From assembly GCA_019828545.1 (NCBI GenBank), contig JACVRA010000192.1:124001-188000 (forward strand): 64,000 bases of DNA, read 5' to 3'. Positions within the stretch are counted from its first letter, which is position 1, and every line of letters begins with the position of its first letter. A program made the translations under genes and the position numbers. The stretch comes from Paracamarosporium sp. OC-R06-R3. Its lineage: Eukaryota; Ascomycota; Dothideomycetes; Pleosporales; Didymosphaeriaceae. A model generated the notes under the pieces. That model saw only the letters and a list, made by a program, of their open reading frames with translations, did not search any database and was not told the origin of the DNA. This document shows positions 46,101 through 54,265 of this stretch, one piece after another.

Positions 46101-47798
46101 GAGCTTCAGTTGCTGGTGAAAGATGAGCTCCGAAGATCCGACGTCAGCCACAGTAAATTTGGGATCGTCTAAATCTGCCACCAAACTCCGCGCGGTGGTC
46201 ATGCAACCATTGGACTTGTGGAGCATGACCAATGTATCGGCAAAGAGTAAGAAGATACCAGCAGTGGTTGAGGGACCATGTAGCTCTCCGTGATAAGGAG
46301 GTGATAGTTCTACGAAGTCGATGGCTGTTATCAATCGGGTTTGCGGGGCGCATGTCAGTGGCCATGAGAAGACCATTTTGCGCAGGCGATCGAGGATCTT
46401 GATCTGCTGCACTGAAGGTCCTTCCCGAGAGCAGATTTCCGATATAATGTCTCGAGCCTTGAAGAAGGTTTTAATAGCAGGGTGCCGCAGGGGGAGTTGT
46501 TTGATGATGTTGTCGATGTACAAATTGTAGCGCGGAAGGCGCTGTACAGGTTCGATTAGCATCGACATGAGTCGTTGTTCGCCAGTCTCGTGCACCCGCT
46601 TCGAGAAGCTAGAGTTGATGTCTTTAGTGAAGCCCCTCAGTAGATGCGAAAAGTCGGCGTGGGCTCCCATATAGTCCGTATAACAGTCGCCGAACTGCGG
46701 GAACCATTCAACCAGCGCCTTGGCCACTGCCAGAGCCCCTGTAACGTCTACAGGGTCCTTCTGGCCTCTCAGCGGCGCAACAAAAATTTCATCTGTTCCT
46801 TGCTCAATGTCTTGGATCGCATCGTTTTCGGTGTCTTCCAGAACGGTGCGTACAACCTCCAGAAATTGGGAGTTGACCTCGAGTATCTTATCTAAGCTAG
46901 GGGGAAACAGTGCCTTCAAAGCCTGTTCATTTGGACTTGTGCTAGAAGAGCTCTTTTGTTTGGCTTTTTGTCGGAACTCTACTGCCACGGTGTTGACCAA
47001 CTCGTCCACCTTGCTGACGTAGTTTTCTTCGGTGTCGAGAAGCTCGCACATCTCTCGCCGGAGGTTCTCTTTTTGATTCTTTGTGAAGGCCTGCGATTTG
47101 TTGATTGATGTCGGCTTGGAAGGCGCGCGTCGTAGCCTCGAAGTGGGAAGGAACGCAGCCTCCCCAAACAACTTCACAACAGGCGCGTACGAGCCATAGC
47201 GTTGCTCGAGTATGTCGTCTTCCGATTCGTCGAATTGGGCCGATTCCCTGGCATTGTCCGGCTGGTGGATGCTTCCCTGTGGCAGGACCACATCCAGATC
47301 TATCCACGACAAGGTCTGCTCTCCCAGAGCATGGCGCACGTCAACAATGATGTCTGCGGCATTCTCTACCTTGACCATGCGCGCAGCCAGATGCGCAGCG
47401 TGCGACTCTGAGAAGAGTTCTGGCGCCGATGGCAAGCGTGCAACGGAGCTGTACTGCCTCTCCCACACGTGTCTGACTTCGGGCGCGAGTTCAACGAAGT
47501 ACTTGTAGAGGCTGAAGGCGAGACCGCGACATATCTCGTCGCCTTGCTCTTCGCGCGGCAGGCATGTCACTGCGGTGTAGAAGGTGGCAGTGGGCGCAAT
47601 GATGAGTCGGGCGAAGTTCTGGAGGCCTGCGGGAGTGAAGACGTGGGCTTGGATGCGCGAGTGGGTCGCCTGTGTGGAGGTTGCCGTCGGGCCGTAGAAG
47701 ATCAGGACAGGGGAGTTAGACAGCAGGTCGTCGGTGGTGTGGAAGAGCGACAGGTCGCCGGCCGAGAGCGCAGCCGGCTCAGGCGTGATGATGACCAT
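43125..47798 (-). CDS. Large RhoGEF (DH domain) protein, possibly Bud3-like
   Basis: Single exon, 1557 aa. Residues 1-175 are a conserved N-terminal region (VLIFYGPTATST, FTPAGLQNFARLIIAPTA). A Dbl-homology domain follows at about 245-480: RREMCELLDTEENYVSKVDELV (CR1), then LIEPVQRLPRYNLYIDNIIK (CR3). A PH-like region may extend to about 640. Residues about 880-1060 are helical and resemble a RhoGAP-like fold (FEDFFRITYSELSPQNQRSLRAI), but I cannot place an arginine finger. Then come a Ser-rich region, a 15-residue tandem repeat (about 1264-1308) and a C-terminal coiled coil. It should activate a Rho/Cdc42 GTPase at sites of polarity or septation. The layout recalls Bud3 of filamentous fungi; the name is tentative. 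Confidence 0.82.
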   Translation of the reverse strand: MVIITPEPAALSAGDLSLFHTTDDLLSNSPVLIFYGPTATSTQATHSRIQAHVFTPAGLQNFARLIIAPTATFYTAVTCLPREEQGDEICRGLAFSLYKYFVELAPEVRHVWERQYSSVARLPSAPELFSESHAAHLAARMVKVENAADIIVDVRHALGEQTLSWIDLDVVLPQGSIHQPDNARESAQFDESEDDILEQRYGSYAPVVKLFGEAAFLPTSRLRRAPSKPTSINKSQAFTKNQKENLRREMCELLDTEENYVSKVDELVNTVAVEFRQKAKQKSSSSTSPNEQALKALFPPSLDKILEVNSQFLEVVRTVLEDTENDAIQDIEQGTDEIFVAPLRGQKDPVDVTGALAVAKALVEWFPQFGDCYTDYMGAHADFSHLLRGFTKDINSSFSKRVHETGEQRLMSMLIEPVQRLPRYNLYIDNIIKQLPLRHPAIKTFFKARDIISEICSREGPSVQQIKILDRLRKMVFSWPLTCAPQTRLITAIDFVELSPPYHGELHGPSTTAGIFLLFADTLVMLHKSNGCMTTARSLVADLDDPKFTVADVGSSELIFHQQLKLSDIFLSEHSESNILQFLSPTPTTSQPGRPRSRDRQNLGIRMFYLQGIYEGKVHRFVEEVAKARIEGRYSETERESYKWEVRSLTGDLSMFSAVTEDRAGQDVDDRREPAKVQIIVNDAQAVQPIQLAQHSATELTVSVSVLENGFFSLECSGNNGYTARDKLTNVEFLPVLTKRLGNFFQLRNNIKNPALAEAYLFRNRQILKSLKLRLEGVAEAQDGKGRPPSPVKMLSSLFGSSVREGSPRKLQRNPISLGEIPKIAPPLPAAPTRTHSRDGELSRPTSSNKTIGFNASATPTDSLTKLEETLATLILALHARKGNIVGRSVRARIVADELLVNELYNSLLENPSNLDTPAQSSVDVLFAAFEKFLNIAWKEKMGPVLPHATLVSLQMKSDSMYPGEFEDFFRITYSELSPQNQRSLRAIIKLLAELLDGMGNDGDRGVLTAAFAEILVAEGSANDFISLIDRFIQDIGVLFPEQQSGYNTPNFGSMDSRTRSTATGSLTSNTSLRKRFGFGTLTRQDSKSEKESTVGSLWRSLSKNNHGMDSQPSSASKIGPGSLGRSNSTDAAMLLSPKRPSSRDRPTVLGAFPFDNGNASLGRGFLGGLGTIGEREVPSAAGPPRKKRRSSLSDLKMLQDANEAPMWFAQSSSRPDSPHHDNRQGSISPRTPSQSPTKQSSIPTPTRLGSPMPRLGSPIRRENTPVNGRERAGSIRPHTPMNSRERAGSIHPHTPMNGRERAGSIRPKSISTRPESKDEVIIKSYIPARKRNESVSNIPTLRATPGLYERPTSGNTVKLPSTPRSPVKAGSSSSPTKRLKMQSPQKLRERLQNQQRDIERASTDLQSELSAIGHELTARTPRLTTQSSAPPLNDSSSDNALGSRIAALELSVKTTLDSLLARTSSIAQDVSTSLEVSEKRAKHLDKLYRDSNAENEALYARFNEELEKVEKSIRKGKGGEEVDRRLKASEEEAARLRKENARLKREVAGLKAQIRE
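43875..44009 (-). repeat. 45-bp tandem repeat x3 in RhoGEF gene
   Basis: Three 45-bp units (43875-43919, 43920-43964, 43965-44009) with few differences encode 15-residue units with the shared core RERAGSI(R/H)P. The core offers RERAGS-type basic-directed phosphorylation sites; that is inference. In-frame period makes copy-number change tolerable. Confidence 0.9.
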
Positions 47799-48321
47799 GG
47801 CGGTGGATGGGCCGAAACGAGCGACGAGGTCGCGAGAGAGGGCGCAGTTTCAGGCTAAGCAGGTCGCGCTGGCAGCGACGATGGCATATTAGGAGAAGGC
47901 GTGGGTTGGAGCGAGGGTGCGGGCATCAGCAGGCCATTTAGCGGTGGGCGTCGAGGCGTCGAGTCGTCGAGTCGTCGGCGGTGCAGCTGGGCGCCGAAGT
48001 AAACAAGCAAGCAAACAGAGGCGGTTGCGCTGCCAGACCGACGCGCCAGACGTGGCTGCCCGTCCGAAACAAGGCCGCTGGAAACAGGCCCAAGCGCACG
48101 ACAGCAGCACGTCGAATTGAAACGTGCGACGGTGCGACGAGTCGAAGCTGGGGTCTCCCTGGCGGGCCTGGGCGATAACGTGTATTTTTGGCGAGTCGAT
48201 GCCCTTGCGTGCTGCCGAATCGCGACACGACGCGCCCCCAGTGCCCCGGCCCGCCGATCAGCGGCGCCCCGCAAACAATGGAAAACATTCACCCTCGCCC
48301 GCCCGTCGTCTGCCTCGACCC
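47799..48321. promoter_or_regulatory. Shared promoter region, RhoGEF/DCC1
   Basis: 523 bp between divergent starts, GC-rich. Contains a CGTCGAG-type repeat near 47949-47980. No TATA box seen. Confidence 0.45.
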
Positions 48322-49418
48322 ATGGCCACACAGCAGACCGACCCCGGCGTGCCCTTCGCCGTCGCCCACGAGCTACAGAGCCTACGCCTGCTCGAGCTAC
48401 CCCCCGAGATTGTCGACCTGCTCGAAGCTCCGAACCCTCCTCTGTATGTCCGGCGCATCGACTCTTCCACCCCATCTCTATGTGGATACACCACTAACGC
48501 GTCTCTAGGCTGTCCATAAAATCTGTGCCCTCCGCCGCCTCTGGTACGCCCAACGCCCAGCCCGCATATGCAGTGCTCTGTACCCCGAACCGAAGCTTCG
48601 AGATACGCCAGGTCCACACGTCAAACTCCCTCTTCGTTACCCAGCCCACGCTCGACCCCCATGGCAACCACATACCGGCGCCTACCACATGCGCCGTCGC
48701 CTCGTGTACAGCGACCCTAGAGCTGCATCCCGCCGACGCTTCTGCCGTGGCCCATCTCGAAGACGTGCTTCCAGTATACGACATTGTGGGCGGGCAGGTT
48801 GATGCCACAGAGAACGGCAGGAGCAAAACCACTGTCTTTCTGGATATACCCCTGTCGAGCGGGCAGTGTGAACAAGGATGGACTGAAGTCATCGCGTTTG
48901 AGCTGTCTGGGAGCTCCTACCGGCCGTCGGTAAATGCCCTCCGGCAGGTGTGGTCTTCAATCAATGCGGCCGCTTTGGCAGAGGGCGTGAAATTAGACAG
49001 TCAATTCCTAGGGTACGACTTGGCTGAGCTGGTGCAGGAAGAGAGCTATCCTGCACCCCTTGCACTAGCCATCTTCAGGCATCTGGCTTCCGCTGAACAG
49101 GACACAAGTGGGCAGTGGTCGTGCCTGGACAGAAGGAAAACTGTATCCTTTGTTGGCAGAAATCTGTTACAAGCAAAACGGGCTTCTTCTGAATATCTCG
49201 TTGCTGACTTTATTGAGGAATGGAAGGATTCTTTGCCGGAGGCATGGCGAAGCGATGCGGAGTTGAAGGCCATCGAAGGCACCTACGACACTCCTTCGTC
49301 AACTACGATAACTGTCAAGACTAACCCTGCCGCTGCCACAACGGGATCTGTAGCCCCGAAAACTACGGCTGCGAAAGGGAAGTGGCATGAGAGACTTGCT
49401 AAGACACGGAAGAAATAG
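48322..49418 (+). CDS. DCC1: Sister chromatid cohesion protein DCC1
   Basis: Exons 48322..48443 and 48509..49418 with a 65-bp intron (branch CACTAACG); 343 aa, close to the family size. The N-terminus has FAVAHELQSLRLLELPPEI, and after the splice LLSIKS, AYAVLCTPNRSFEIRQVHTSNSLFV, which is the Dcc1 family opening. Winged-helix segments follow in the C-terminal half (AEYLVADF-like SSEYLVADFIEEWKDSLPEAW). Dcc1 joins Ctf8 and Ctf18 in the alternative RFC clamp loader that loads PCNA and supports cohesion and replication checkpoint signalling in the nucleus. The C-terminal 40 residues are Thr/Ala/Lys-rich. It is divergent from the RhoGEF gene. Confidence 0.88.
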
Positions 49419-49758
49419 ATAGACTTTTCGCACCAAAAAGAAGAGACGATGCCTTCACTGTTCAGTGCTGATTGGGTAGGTAGGATAAACCTGCCAACGA
49501 AGTATCTCATGTGTGTAAGCAATTTGCGAAAGCGGTTGCTCACGTGATGTATCGGAGCCGGTATTCGGGTCCTCGGAGACGCACCATTCCGGCCGTCGAA
49601 AGACTTTGGTCAGCTAGATTGTAGACGGCGCGACTGGACGGATGCGTGGTGGCGTCGATAAATTCCCAAAAGTTCGCAGTCCGAAAATAAACAATCTTGT
49701 TCATGATAGAATCTAAACTGCTAGAGAAGCTCCTTGAAGTACATGCATTTGTGCGTTT
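49419..49758. other. Intergenic region
   Basis: DCC1 3' flank and promoter of the hemerythrin-domain gene. No feature seen. Confidence 0.55.
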
Positions 49759-50448
49759 ATGAGCTGTTTTCGCGTTTTTAGCCCAGTCAATCGAGCACTG
49801 CACCGAGCTATTCGAGCGCCACAGCGCATCTTCGCCCCAACATCAGCATCTATACGCACTCTTCACAACATACCATCGTTCCATAATACGACAATGGCGG
49901 ACGCATCCATTTCAAAAGACATGTCAACCTCGAACCAGACCGAGGACAAACCCCTCCCAAAGCTCACCCCCGCGGAGTTTAGAGCCTACAACACCATGGC
50001 CGAACATATGGAATACTTCCACAACCACTTCCGACAAACCTGGAACACCATATACAAGGCATGTGAGACGAATAAACGCCCCGCCGGAATGTCGATTCGT
50101 CAGTTTCTTGCCATGGCCGAGCAGTTCTGTCACCACCTCACAGTCCATCACACCATCGAAGAACAACACATTTTTCCGGTATTAGCGAAGAAAATGCCCG
50201 CCTTCAGAGAGGAACTCGAGTTACTCACGCAACACAAGGGGATCCATGTCGGACTGGAACAGTTGGAAGAATACATCGCGCAATGTCGGAGTGGCGAAAA
50301 GGAACTGCAGTTGAAAGAGATTAAGCGCATCATGGATGGATTTGGAAAGGTTTTGTGGACGCATCTGGACGATGAAGTCAAGCAGCTAGGCGCGGAGAAT
50401 ATGAGGAAGTATTGGACGATAGCAGAGATGCGGAGAATGCCTATGTAA
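49759..50448 (+). CDS. Hemerythrin HHE-domain protein with possible mitochondrial presequence
   Basis: Single exon, 229 aa. Residues 1-45 are rich in Arg, Ser and hydrophobics and lack acidic residues, like a mitochondrial targeting sequence. A second in-frame ATG (49894, residue 46) begins MADASISKDM. The HHE four-helix region spans about 70-215. Candidate di-iron ligands are H in HMEYFHNHF, H and E in HHLTVHHTIEEQHIF, H in HKGIHVG and the H/D of HLDDEVK. Such proteins bind non-heme iron and may sense or store O2, NO or iron; the role here is unknown. The first ATG has a weak -3 base (T); the second has A at -3 and G at +4, so both forms may be made. Confidence 0.88.
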   Translation: MSCFRVFSPVNRALHRAIRAPQRIFAPTSASIRTLHNIPSFHNTTMADASISKDMSTSNQTEDKPLPKLTPAEFRAYNTMAEHMEYFHNHFRQTWNTIYKACETNKRPAGMSIRQFLAMAEQFCHHLTVHHTIEEQHIFPVLAKKMPAFREELELLTQHKGIHVGLEQLEEYIAQCRSGEKELQLKEIKRIMDGFGKVLWTHLDDEVKQLGAENMRKYWTIAEMRRMPM

Positions 50449-50926
50449 GGTACTTTGGGATTGTATGGTTGGACTGAGAGATACCCTGAACTTGAATGAC
50501 TCTTAAAGCGGATCGGTGGGCCTGGGACACCGCGGTGCCCGATAGTATCGCATACAATTATTACCATGTTCGAGCATAGCAATATCGGTTTCTACATACT
50601 CAGCCATGAAGCTCTTCGATCACGTGAAACTGCACTGACGCACGCCAAGTTTTGCAGACAGATGCGGTAAGCGCAACCATGCCACCAGCTACGATCTTCC
50701 CGCACCTTCACACCATCTGTAATCGTCTAACAGCTGCGACACGTACCAAATCTGCACAGACCAATCTTTGCAATCCGACGTCTCCACCCTAAGTACGGAG
50801 TCCCTTCAGCAATCTACACACTATCCTAGCGTTTGTCAAAAGAAGCTATCATGCAAATGCACTCATGACCCAGGCTCCATGCTCGCCTTTAAGATCGATC
50901 ATTCTTAGGCAGTCTCTCTGGCAGTC
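50449..50926. other. Intergenic region, FIG4 promoter
   Basis: No coding sequence seen. It holds the 3' flank of the hemerythrin gene and the FIG4 upstream region. Confidence 0.55.
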
Positions 50927-53900
50927 ATGGAGAGCTCAAGGAGGTTTGGCGATGGATACGACCCGCTAGGCTCATATGCTGGGTCATCTAAAGCGACAGG
51001 GTCCAACGAAAGCTTGACTGATATTCCAGAAGATGTTGAACTGGCTTCAACAACCATGGGGAGCCCCGAATTAATGGCCAAAGAGGGGGCTCCCACACTT
51101 GACTTTGCCCCAGCGGAAGATGTCGACCACGTACCGGGAATGCCACGAGGTGACACAGAACCGATGGAATTCGATGGTGAAGATGAGGACCCTGCTGTTC
51201 CAGTGTCGTTCCCGCGATCTACAAGCCCGACAAATATGCACAAACAGAAAGGTGCCGCCTACGAGAAAGTCGGGGAAGATGGAATCAACAGGATGCACAA
51301 ATTTTCGCTTTACGAGACGAGCACTCGCTTCTATCTCATTGGAGCGGACCTCCTGGATAAGCATTACAGAGTACTGAAAATCGACCGGACAGCGCCACCG
51401 GGTCAGTTGAGTATCTTTGAGGGTGATATTGTGTATGACAGGAAAGAAATGAACCATCTGCTGAACACAATCAATGATGGGAACAAGCATACCGGAGGCG
51501 TAAAGCTCAAGTGCAGTACATGGGGGCTCATGGGCTTCATTCGGTTCACAGAAGCTTATTACATGGTGTTAATCACCAAACGCGCACAGGTAGCCATGCT
51601 TGGCGGTCATTACATTTACCAGGTGGATGGTACAGAGCTCATACCTCTCACTACTGGGGCTTCGTCGCGATTTCAAAAAGACCGGAACCCGGAAGAAGCT
51701 AGATACCTGAGCATTTTCAACAACCTCGATCTTACACGGTTCTTCTATTTCAGCTATTCATACAACATTACGCGAAGCCTCCAGCAAAACATCATCCGAG
51801 AAAGGAACGCATTCAACGAGGGTTTGAAACATCCGAACCGAGATTATCAAGATATATTCGTCTGGAATCACTACCTTCTCGAGCCAGCTCGCGAAGCTTT
51901 GAAGAATGCCCATGACTGGTGCCATGCAGTTATACACGGCTCTATTGACCAATCATCGCTCGACGTGTTTGGACGTAGGATATACATTACGCTCATGGCG
52001 AGGCGGTCGAGGTTTTTTGCAGGTGCACGCTTCTTGAAGCGTGGCACAAACGACCTGGGCTACGTTGCTAATGATGTGGAAACTGAGCAAATTGTCTCGG
52101 AAGCCCTCACCACTTCATTCCATGCACCTGGACCGCGGTTGTGGTCGAATCCTACCTACACATCGTACGTTCAGCATCGAGGAAGCATACCATTGTATTG
52201 GACACAGATCAATACTGGGGTCACGCCGAAGCCAGACATCAAACTCAATCTTCCGGATCCTTTCCATACTGCAGCAGCTTTGCATTTCGACGATCTATTT
52301 GAGAGATACGGCGCTCCCGTGTATGTATTAAATCTCATCAAGCAGCGCGAAAAGATAGCGAGAGAATCTAAGCTTTTGCATGAGTACAAGCGGGCGGTAG
52401 ATTACCTCAACCAGTCTTTGCCTAAAGACAAGAAAATCATTTACGAAGCTTTTGACATGGCGAGAACCTCCAAAACCCGAGGCCAAGACGTAATTCTTTC
52501 CCTGGAGCACCTTGGTGAGAAGGTTCTGCGACAGACAGGGTTCTTCCATAATGGCGATGATGACTTTGACTCTCCACAAGTGCAGAACGGAGTAGCCAGA
52601 ACAAATTGTATCGACTGCCTCGATCGAACGAATGCTGCACAGTTTGTCATCGGCAAGCGAGCGCTTGGCCGGCAGCTTCAGGCCCTTGGTGTTATCTCAG
52701 GGAATACGGTCGAGTACGACAGCGACTGTATCGACAGCTTCACTCACATGTTCCATAATCACGGCGATGCGATCGCTATGCAATACGGTGGTTCACATCT
52801 TGTCAATACTATGGCCACCTATCGCAAGATTAATCAATGGCAAAGCAGCTCACGAGATATGGTGGAGAGTTTCAAACGCTACTACCATAACTCCTTTCTT
52901 GACTCACAACGCCAGGAAGCTTGCAATCTATTCCTCGGTAACTACATTCATGCAGAAGGTCAACCCATGCTATGGGATCTACAGACAGACTACTATCTTC
53001 ATCATGAGGATCCACGTTTTTGGCTCAGTACTCCTCGCAGAAGCTATATAAGTTGGTACACTCCCGACTTTCTAGAGCCTCGTTACCTGCCACCTTTTAC
53101 CATGACTCACAAGGCACTTAAAGAGTTGGTGCGGAACGGTACAGCTGGATACGATGATTTCTGGATGGAATATTATCGCCCGCTAGCCGTCACGTCTTTC
53201 CTCAAGGTGTACGCGTTCCGTCTCAACTGCCCACCTATGAAGGAAAGGGACACTTCTTATCCGTCGCGGTTGCAGGATGCCTCGCCTTTCGTTGTTCGTA
53301 AGAAACAACAGGATCAGCCGACTGTAGCCAAAGGTAACGATAAGAAGCCGGCCCGTAAAGGTGTCACTATTTTGGACCCTTCAAGTGACACGGAGTCTCG
53401 TAGGAACAGCCTTGCGCGTCGCCGTCAGGACATACGTTTGCACATCCCAGATTCAGGTTATCCGATCAAACAACAGTCCATCCTGCGAGATCCGCACTTC
53501 GAGACCCAAATGCCTTCATCTGCACCTCCAGGGACCGTCACGTTTCAATCAATGACCAATTCCAGTTCCACCGGTCTTTCTACAAGTTTCAGACCGGCAG
53601 ATAAGGCGCTCATACATCAGTGGACTCTCGCGCAATTCTACGAAAACAGCATCAATCCCACAGTCACAGCCATAGAAGAAGAGGAATACGAACGCTACAT
53701 CGAACATCCCCTCAATCTTCCCCTCGTCGTAAGCAACGAAGCGCCCGTGATAGATGATCCTGCTGCACTGGAGTATGTCGAGTACCTCGACATGTCCGAA
53801 GGCGGTACTCAACCCGCCCAACCAGACCAAGACTCCGACAGCGACATCTTCTATATCGACACAGATGTAGCCTCCATCCGTTCCCTCCCCATGCAGCTCC

Positions 53901-54265
53901 CGCGCCCTACATCCTCTGCCTCCAACTACCATATGACCCCATTCTCGCACCCTTCGGGCTATGACCACCGGCACAAAGCCTTCGCCCACAATTTCCACCA
54001 TTACCACCACGATACGCACGCGCAATATGGTACGCTTGATGTTGAAGACGCGGCACCGGCGGGAACAGGCAAGTTCCAGACTGCGGACGAGGATATCGTG
54101 GAGTTCGAAGAGTTTCTAAAAGTGAAGGATAACCCGTTGGATGTGGAGGAGGAGGACGGCGCTAAGAAGAGATATAAGGCGTATAGGCAGTGGTTGAGAG
54201 GGAAGAGTTTCTTCAAGCAGAGTAAGGTGGATCCTGAGTGGCAGAATCAATTGCCTGTTAGGTAA
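50927..54265 (+). CDS. FIG4: Polyphosphoinositide phosphatase FIG4 (SAC domain)
   Basis: Single exon, 1112 aa. A disordered acidic N-terminus of about 115 residues precedes the SAC-domain start (KFSLYETSTRFYLIGADLLDKHYRVLKIDR). The SAC domain runs to about 620. The catalytic CX5R motif is C561-I-D-C-L-D-R567, in the context RTNCIDCLDRTNAAQF. After it come the FIG4-type conserved blocks QYGGSHLVNTMATYRK and NLFLGNYIHAEGQP, and ISWYTPDFLEPRYLP. The rest is a long, partly disordered C-terminus. FIG4 works with Fab1/PIKfyve and Vac14 on endosome/vacuole membranes and removes the 5-phosphate of PI(3,5)P2, while also supporting its synthesis. Length is above yeast FIG4 owing to terminal extensions. 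ATG 50927 is the first in frame. Confidence 0.95.
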   Translation: MESSRRFGDGYDPLGSYAGSSKATGSNESLTDIPEDVELASTTMGSPELMAKEGAPTLDFAPAEDVDHVPGMPRGDTEPMEFDGEDEDPAVPVSFPRSTSPTNMHKQKGAAYEKVGEDGINRMHKFSLYETSTRFYLIGADLLDKHYRVLKIDRTAPPGQLSIFEGDIVYDRKEMNHLLNTINDGNKHTGGVKLKCSTWGLMGFIRFTEAYYMVLITKRAQVAMLGGHYIYQVDGTELIPLTTGASSRFQKDRNPEEARYLSIFNNLDLTRFFYFSYSYNITRSLQQNIIRERNAFNEGLKHPNRDYQDIFVWNHYLLEPAREALKNAHDWCHAVIHGSIDQSSLDVFGRRIYITLMARRSRFFAGARFLKRGTNDLGYVANDVETEQIVSEALTTSFHAPGPRLWSNPTYTSYVQHRGSIPLYWTQINTGVTPKPDIKLNLPDPFHTAAALHFDDLFERYGAPVYVLNLIKQREKIARESKLLHEYKRAVDYLNQSLPKDKKIIYEAFDMARTSKTRGQDVILSLEHLGEKVLRQTGFFHNGDDDFDSPQVQNGVARTNCIDCLDRTNAAQFVIGKRALGRQLQALGVISGNTVEYDSDCIDSFTHMFHNHGDAIAMQYGGSHLVNTMATYRKINQWQSSSRDMVESFKRYYHNSFLDSQRQEACNLFLGNYIHAEGQPMLWDLQTDYYLHHEDPRFWLSTPRRSYISWYTPDFLEPRYLPPFTMTHKALKELVRNGTAGYDDFWMEYYRPLAVTSFLKVYAFRLNCPPMKERDTSYPSRLQDASPFVVRKKQQDQPTVAKGNDKKPARKGVTILDPSSDTESRRNSLARRRQDIRLHIPDSGYPIKQQSILRDPHFETQMPSSAPPGTVTFQSMTNSSSTGLSTSFRPADKALIHQWTLAQFYENSINPTVTAIEEEEYERYIEHPLNLPLVVSNEAPVIDDPAALEYVEYLDMSEGGTQPAQPDQDSDSDIFYIDTDVASIRSLPMQLPRPTSSASNYHMTPFSHPSGYDHRHKAFAHNFHHYHHDTHAQYGTLDVEDAAPAGTGKFQTADEDIVEFEEFLKVKDNPLDVEEEDGAKKRYKAYRQWLRGKSFFKQSKVDPEWQNQLPVR

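Noticed and set aside
3845..49418. SCC2 and DCC1 as members of a cohesion gene cluster
   Set aside because: They are about 39 kb apart with unrelated genes between; co-location is likely chance.
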